64,000 nt of DNA from Anaeramoeba flamelloides. Its lineage: Eukaryota > Metamonada > Anaeramoebidae. Position numbers and translations under genes: made by a program. The notes beneath the pieces are model-generated. The model was given only the letters and a program-made list of their open reading frames with translations, was not told the DNA's origin and did not search any database. The stretch spans positions 12,920,501 to 12,984,500 of the forward strand of contig JANTQA010000012.1 of NCBI GenBank assembly GCA_027625915.1, in the 5' to 3' direction. Below are positions 59,628 through 64,000 of this stretch, piece after piece (position 1 is the first letter of the stretch; each line of letters opens with the position of its first letter).

Positions 59628-60385
59628 TGGCAGTTACAAATGAATTCTGATCATACTTTACAAAACCACTATCGTTTCTTTTTAGTGAAAGTCGTTATAT
59701 TATCTTTTTAAACATAGATTTAAAAAGCATTTTTTTTTCAAAAAATGTAGTTTTGGTTTTGTTTTTTTCTACTTTAAAATCTTACTTAACAAATACTTAA
59801 AAATATGCCTAATGTAATTTTTTTGTTAGACTTTTGAAATTTAGTAGATTATTAAGTTCCCAATACAACTAATTTTTTTTTAAATCCCTAGTCTCAGTAC
59901 AAAAGCAAAAAATGTCAATTTTTTTTGTCATATTTTTTTAAATAAACTTTTTTATAATATCCCAAAGTTATGGTTTTGAACCAAGTATTTATATAGGTTT
60001 GAATAGTCAACATTTTTACATTTTTCAAGTAAATTTTTGTTCATGGGGTTTTTGAAAAAGGAGATTTATTAAAAAAAAAAAAAAGAGAAAAAAAATTGAC
60101 ATTTTTTGCTTTTGTACTGAGACTAGGGATTTAAAAAAAATTAGTTGTATTGGGAACTTAATAATCTACTAAATTTCAAAAGTCTAACAAAAAAATTACA
60201 TTAGGCATATTTTTAAGTATTTGTTAAGTAAGATTTTAAAGTAGAAAAAAACAAAACCAAAACTACATTTTTTGAAAAAACAATTTATTTTAAATCTATG
60301 TTAAAAAGATAATATAACGACTTTAACCGAAAATAAAGGTTAATGTCTTTATAAAGTATATTTAGAATTTATTTTTAAAGTTCAA
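59628..60385. mobile_element. Large fold-back element (long near-perfect inverted repeat)
   Basis: The arms of about 250-295 bp (inner, best part 59680-59927 and 60088-60330) are almost perfect inverses: GTCGTTATATTATCTTTTTA versus TAAAAAGATAATATAACGAC, and ACTGAGACTAGGGATTTAAA versus its inverse. They are separated by about 160 bp of A/T-rich spacer. The outer parts of the arms are more diverged. No coding frame. The high arm identity suggests recent origin or ongoing arm correction. Confidence 0.85.
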
Positions 60386-60396
60386 GTATAAGTCAA

Positions 60397-60400
60397 CCCC

Positions 60401-60427
<27 letters not shown>
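60397..60427. repeat. Poly(A) tract
   Basis: About 30 consecutive A residues, close to the right end of the fold-back element. One of the longest homopolymers in the window. Confidence 0.9.
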
Positions 60428-60432
<5 letters not shown>

Positions 60433-61662
60433 GTTTACAATTAATATGAACAATAAATTTTGAAAATAAAATAATTTAAAAAAAAATAAGTAAAATAGAA
60501 TTATGAGAACTCTATTTCTATTTTTATTTTAAAAAACTTTTTAATATGAAAGACAATATCTAGATTGTATTACCAAGACCAATATTTATAATTGTGTTGT
60601 TGAATTTTTTTTTTTTTTTTTTTTCATGAATTATCTCTTCATCCGAATACCAATGGTTTATAACTCTTATTACACAACAAGCTGAGTTTTTTTGAATTAT
60701 TAGTATTATCTAAGATAAAATAGTAAACAATATATTATTAAAAGTTATTTTATGTACGGTTAATTAATTTAAGAAATGAAAGAGTTAAAAAATAATTCAT
60801 TTTGAGTTTTGAATTTAGCCACTACCCGAGAAATATTTTTTTTTTAAGAAGTTAGATACATTTTACCGTCTTTGAAAAATTTTAATTGTGCAGATGATTA
60901 CTGAATTTTTAATTTTTTTGAGTTAAAGGGGATAATTAAAACTTTGGAACCAAAATATCATTCACTTCTTTATTTGTGAAAAGAACGATTGTGAACTAGA
61001 GTTTTTTCTTTATTTTTTCCAATTTTTTTTTGTTTTTTTTGATTAAAATTTTGTTTTTATTCAATTATATTTCGGATCTATATATTTTTTATACTAACGA
61101 CTGAAATAATTCAAATAACAAACCGAAAATATATATCGGGAAGGTATGAATTTAAAAGAAATGATTTCTTTTAGAAGACTAAACAAAAAAGACCAGATTT
61201 ACAAATAAATTAGTTGAAATCAGAATGCAAAAAAAAAAAATCTTTCAATTTATTTTTTGAATATTTTTTTCATTTTTCTTCAAATTTAGATGAATCCAAA
61301 AACATTTATATCTTGTATTTCTCACCCCATTGCTATTTATTATTTTAAAGTACATTTTTCTACAAAAGTGTTTTCAAAATTCCCTTTTCAAATATTTTTA
61401 TCCAATCAGATCAAAAATAAGAAGATGATTTCTACATAGATTACAGTAAAAATATATTAAATTCTCGAGATCAAAAAAACAGTTTCAAGAGATTCAACTC
61501 AAAAGAAAATAAAATTTTAGAAAAAATTTCAATCAGAATTCAGACTTATATACAGTTTTCTCAATTTTAATGGAAAATAAATACTTAGAAAATAAAACGA
61601 ATATGTCCAATAAATCTTTATTTCTCCAGATAAATATAATAAATATCCTATTTTCTAAACTA

Positions 61663-61854
61663 CAGTCAGTTCATTTTTAAGGCACAAACTTTAAACGAAA
61701 TTTAAGGCACAATAAAAATCTCAAATTAAGGCACAAAATTCTGATTCTAGTAAAATAAATTGTAAAAAAAAATTACAAATTTTGTGCCTTAATTTGTTAT
61801 TTTTTTATGCCTGAAATTTTGTTGAAAATTTGTAACTTAAAAGTGAACAGACTC
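61663..61854. mobile_element. MITE family M1, copy 4
   Basis: It starts CAGTCAGTTCATTTTTAAGG after TA (61661-61662) and ends AAAAGTGAACAGACTC before TA (61855-61856). It has the inverted blocks AACGAAATTTAAGGCACA and TGAAATTTTGTTGAAAAT. About 192 bp, non-coding. Confidence 0.8.
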
Positions 61855-62852
61855 TAGTTTAGAATTAGATGAATTTAAATAAAAATATCATTTTTAAATT
61901 GATTAGGGAAATTCTTTCGAAATTACCAGTAATTTGGTTTTCAAATATTTCCCCAATAAAAGAATTTTCATGAAGAATTAAAAATAAAACCAAATAAAGA
62001 ATAAGTTGTTGTATCAAATATTTCCAATAAGATCAAGAAATAAATCATTATTTATTTATTTTTTCTTGATCAATTTTTTCATTTTTTTTGATTATATTTT
62101 TTTTAATTAGCATGTAAATATACTCTACTAACATATATGATACTCTCCTATTTATTAAAATATCAGGATATTTGAATAAATAAATGATTCAAACAATCCA
62201 GTTAAACGGAAATGATGACACACAAAATTTATACAATGTACTTTCTCAATTAAATTTTCATTGGGATTTTATTTTTGAATCGTTATTTTTTTGTAAACTA
62301 ATTTTGGTTTTTATATGAGCACATTCAATCTTTATTTTATCCAAACATTTTTTATGATTATAATTCTTATTTAAAGGCTATTTTTAACAAAAATACTCAA
62401 ATATTTTTATATAAGTGAACAATTTATTTGTTATTTTATAATAACTACAAATTTCTATCTTGATTCATCATAGAATCTAAAATTATAATAAATTACAAAA
62501 ATAAAATTAAATTCATATTCAAAATTCTGTGTAATCCAACAGTTTATAATTTCTAGGATAACGTTTAATCCTTTTTTAATCCATAAAATTATTTTTGTAT
62601 CAATTTCAAATATCAAAAAAAAAAAAAAAAATAACTAAAAAAACCTTCAATCCACTACAAGGAAAAAATAAATTCTGAAAATTGAGTTAGCCAAAACTAC
62701 ATATTGGATTTCAGTTAAACATCTTCTAAAATTTATTTTTTAAAAGTTATGATAATTTTATGTAATTAAGAAAGATATATATCAAACTCATTTAGACTCT
62801 AATACCATCTTTTTCAAAATTTCACCGATTTATGAAAAAAACACCTATTTTT

Positions 62853-63237
62853 GAGAGAACCAGTATGGGCAAGTGGAAACACAACCCAGTATACAATCTG
62901 AAGGCCGGGGTTCTATTCCCTTAACCATTATTTCTTATTGTTTACCATTTTCTCAAATAGCCACCACGGTGTAATTTTAATTAAAAATCGGGCTTATGCT
63001 TCTTAGAACCACTAATTCTTTGAGGAAATCGTTTGACTGAATTGAATCTTTTTGACTATTATAAAAACTGAACGGAATTGGAACAAAATTCCTCTCAATT
63101 TATGGAGCGGATCCGATTTTTGGGAGAAATGACCAGCTCTCACTTGGTTCAACAATATCTCTAATTCAAATTAGGGATTTGGGCAAACAGGTGGACTTTT
63201 AGTACCCACTCTTTAATGGAAAAAAAAAAAAAAAAAA
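62853..63237 (+). mobile_element. tRNA-derived SINE with poly(A) tail and target-site duplications
   Basis: It starts with a tRNA-like head: an A-box-like TGGGCAAGTGGAAA (about 62866-62879) and, about 30 bases on, a B-box-like GGTTCTATTCCC (about 62909-62920). A unique body of about 290 bp follows, with higher GC than the surroundings, ending in a poly(A) tail (about 63219-63237). The flanks carry the same ACACCTATTTTT (62841-62852 and 63238-63249), a 12-base target-site duplication that may extend into the A runs. This is the classical anatomy of a pol III-transcribed, LINE-mobilised SINE. No second copy was noticed in the window. Confidence 0.85.
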
Positions 63238-64000
63238 ACACCTATTTTTTGGTTTGATTTTTTTAATGAAATAAGTTACAATGATTGAACTTTATATTGA
63301 ACATTAAGAAGTCAAATAAAATAATAAATACCTAAAACAATTTGCAGAAAAAATACAGTGAATGTATATATAAACTATTTCATGGAAAAAAAAAACAAAA
63401 TGATAAAAAATATTCCAAAAACAGAAAAAAAAATCAGATTTTTACTTTAATTTAGCGATATCTTTTGATTGAAAAATTTTGTGCTATTTTAAAATTTAAA
63501 AATATGTTTCTTTTTAGACTTAAAAAAATACTTGAAAATTATCTCTCCACTCAGTCAAATAAAAAATTCAAAAATTTTACAATTAAAAATGGAAAAAAAT
63601 AATACTGAAAACTTATATTTTTTTTTCAATTTCTATTAATATATAATAAAGTGTTAAACCTTTTTTTTAATTTTTATGTATAATAATGTTTATTATATGA
63701 GTGTATTTCAAAAATACAAAATTTAGAGATTGTTTTTTGAAAAAATTTTCCAAGTTGTATACTGTCCTAATAATTAAAATTTCAAAATCAAAAAATCATA
63801 TTTCTTTCTTTAATAATTATTTGATTCTTATTTAAACATAAAAAAATAAATAAAAATAAAAAAAAAAAAAAAAATAATTGATAATAACTGATCTTTATTA
63901 CTGGTTCATAATTTTTATAAAATATTCATCCCATCCTTTTTTATTTAAAAACCAAAAAGAATTTATGTGTAAAATAATGAATAATATTAGTTTTTAATTC

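Larger units (their letters stand above)
58619..64000. other. Right-hand intergenic region: repeats, fold-back, SINE; no gene
   Basis: After the peptidase-like gene come R1 copy 2 (58925-59622), a large fold-back element (59628-60385), a poly(A) run (60397-60427), MITE M1 copy 4 (61663-61854) and a tRNA-derived SINE (62853-63237). No coding frame of interest is seen up to the right edge. Confidence 0.65.

Noticed and set aside
1-64000. LTR retroelements, Polintons, CRISPR arrays, rRNA genes
   Set aside because: I looked for paired direct terminal repeats with protease/integrase motifs, capsid-type proteins, regularly spaced repeats and conserved rRNA blocks, and saw none. The reverse transcriptases present are of non-LTR type.

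Overview
The window is very AT-rich (roughly four fifths A+T by eye) eukaryotic DNA from a protist. It carries six or seven protein genes in 64 kb. The genes have canonical GT-AG introns that are unusually long (1.4 to 8.1 kb, apart from two short ones) and full of repeats. All host stop codons I could read are TAA, and nothing suggests a non-standard code. The Lys/Glu/Asn-rich low-complexity inserts, a LisH-RasGEF gene, a USP25/28-type deubiquitinase and an organelle-targeted MMAA/MeaB GTPase fit a free-living amoeboid or amoeboflagellate protist. An Anaeramoeba-like metamonad or an amoebozoan are my best guesses. This is inference from style and gene content; there is no marker gene in the window.

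Layout. 1-5584 (minus): 5' part of a secreted protein, with a signal-peptide exon joined across a 5 kb intron to an exon that runs off the left edge. 10856-11374 (minus): AP-3 complex sigma subunit. 17599-18858 (minus): MMAA/MeaB cobalamin GTPase chaperone with a transit peptide. 23292-30101 (minus): three-exon CS-domain + Sel1-repeat protein with a C-terminal membrane anchor. 33803-46671 (minus): five exons that I join into one CAP-Gly + coiled-coil + LisH + RasGEF_N + RasGEF protein; an 8.1 kb intron in it holds a LINE and a nested fold-back element. 48701-54714 (plus): two-exon USP25/28-like ubiquitin protease. 57833-58618 (plus): a 261-residue protein with a possible Cys-His-Asn peptidase triad.

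Between and inside the genes is a dense population of mobile and dispersed repeats: one long, broken LINE (36.9-40.2 kb) and one 5'-truncated relative (55.74-56.95 kb); a Tc1/mariner relic (15.8-16.8 kb); a non-autonomous element with ATCGCGAT-type subterminal repeats (12.1-13.4 kb, partial second copy in the USP intron); a four-copy CAGT-ended MITE family; a second MITE family with GACTCAC ends; tiny hairpin elements, one of them sitting inside the LINE relative; two large fold-back elements; and a tRNA-derived SINE with target-site duplications at 62.85-63.24 kb. Most of the intergenic and intronic DNA appears to be this repeat debris. I saw no LTR element, no CRISPR, no rRNA and no intact tRNA gene.

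The genes do not form one pathway. They cover vesicle traffic (AP-3 sigma), propionate/methylmalonyl metabolism in an organelle (MMAA), Ras signalling possibly tied to microtubules (CAP-Gly-RasGEF), protein turnover (USP) and chaperone/adaptor functions (CS-Sel1). The most interesting items are the CAP-Gly-LisH-RasGEF joint gene, the CS-Sel1-membrane-anchor protein, the orphan peptidase-like protein, the SINE and the palindromic elements.
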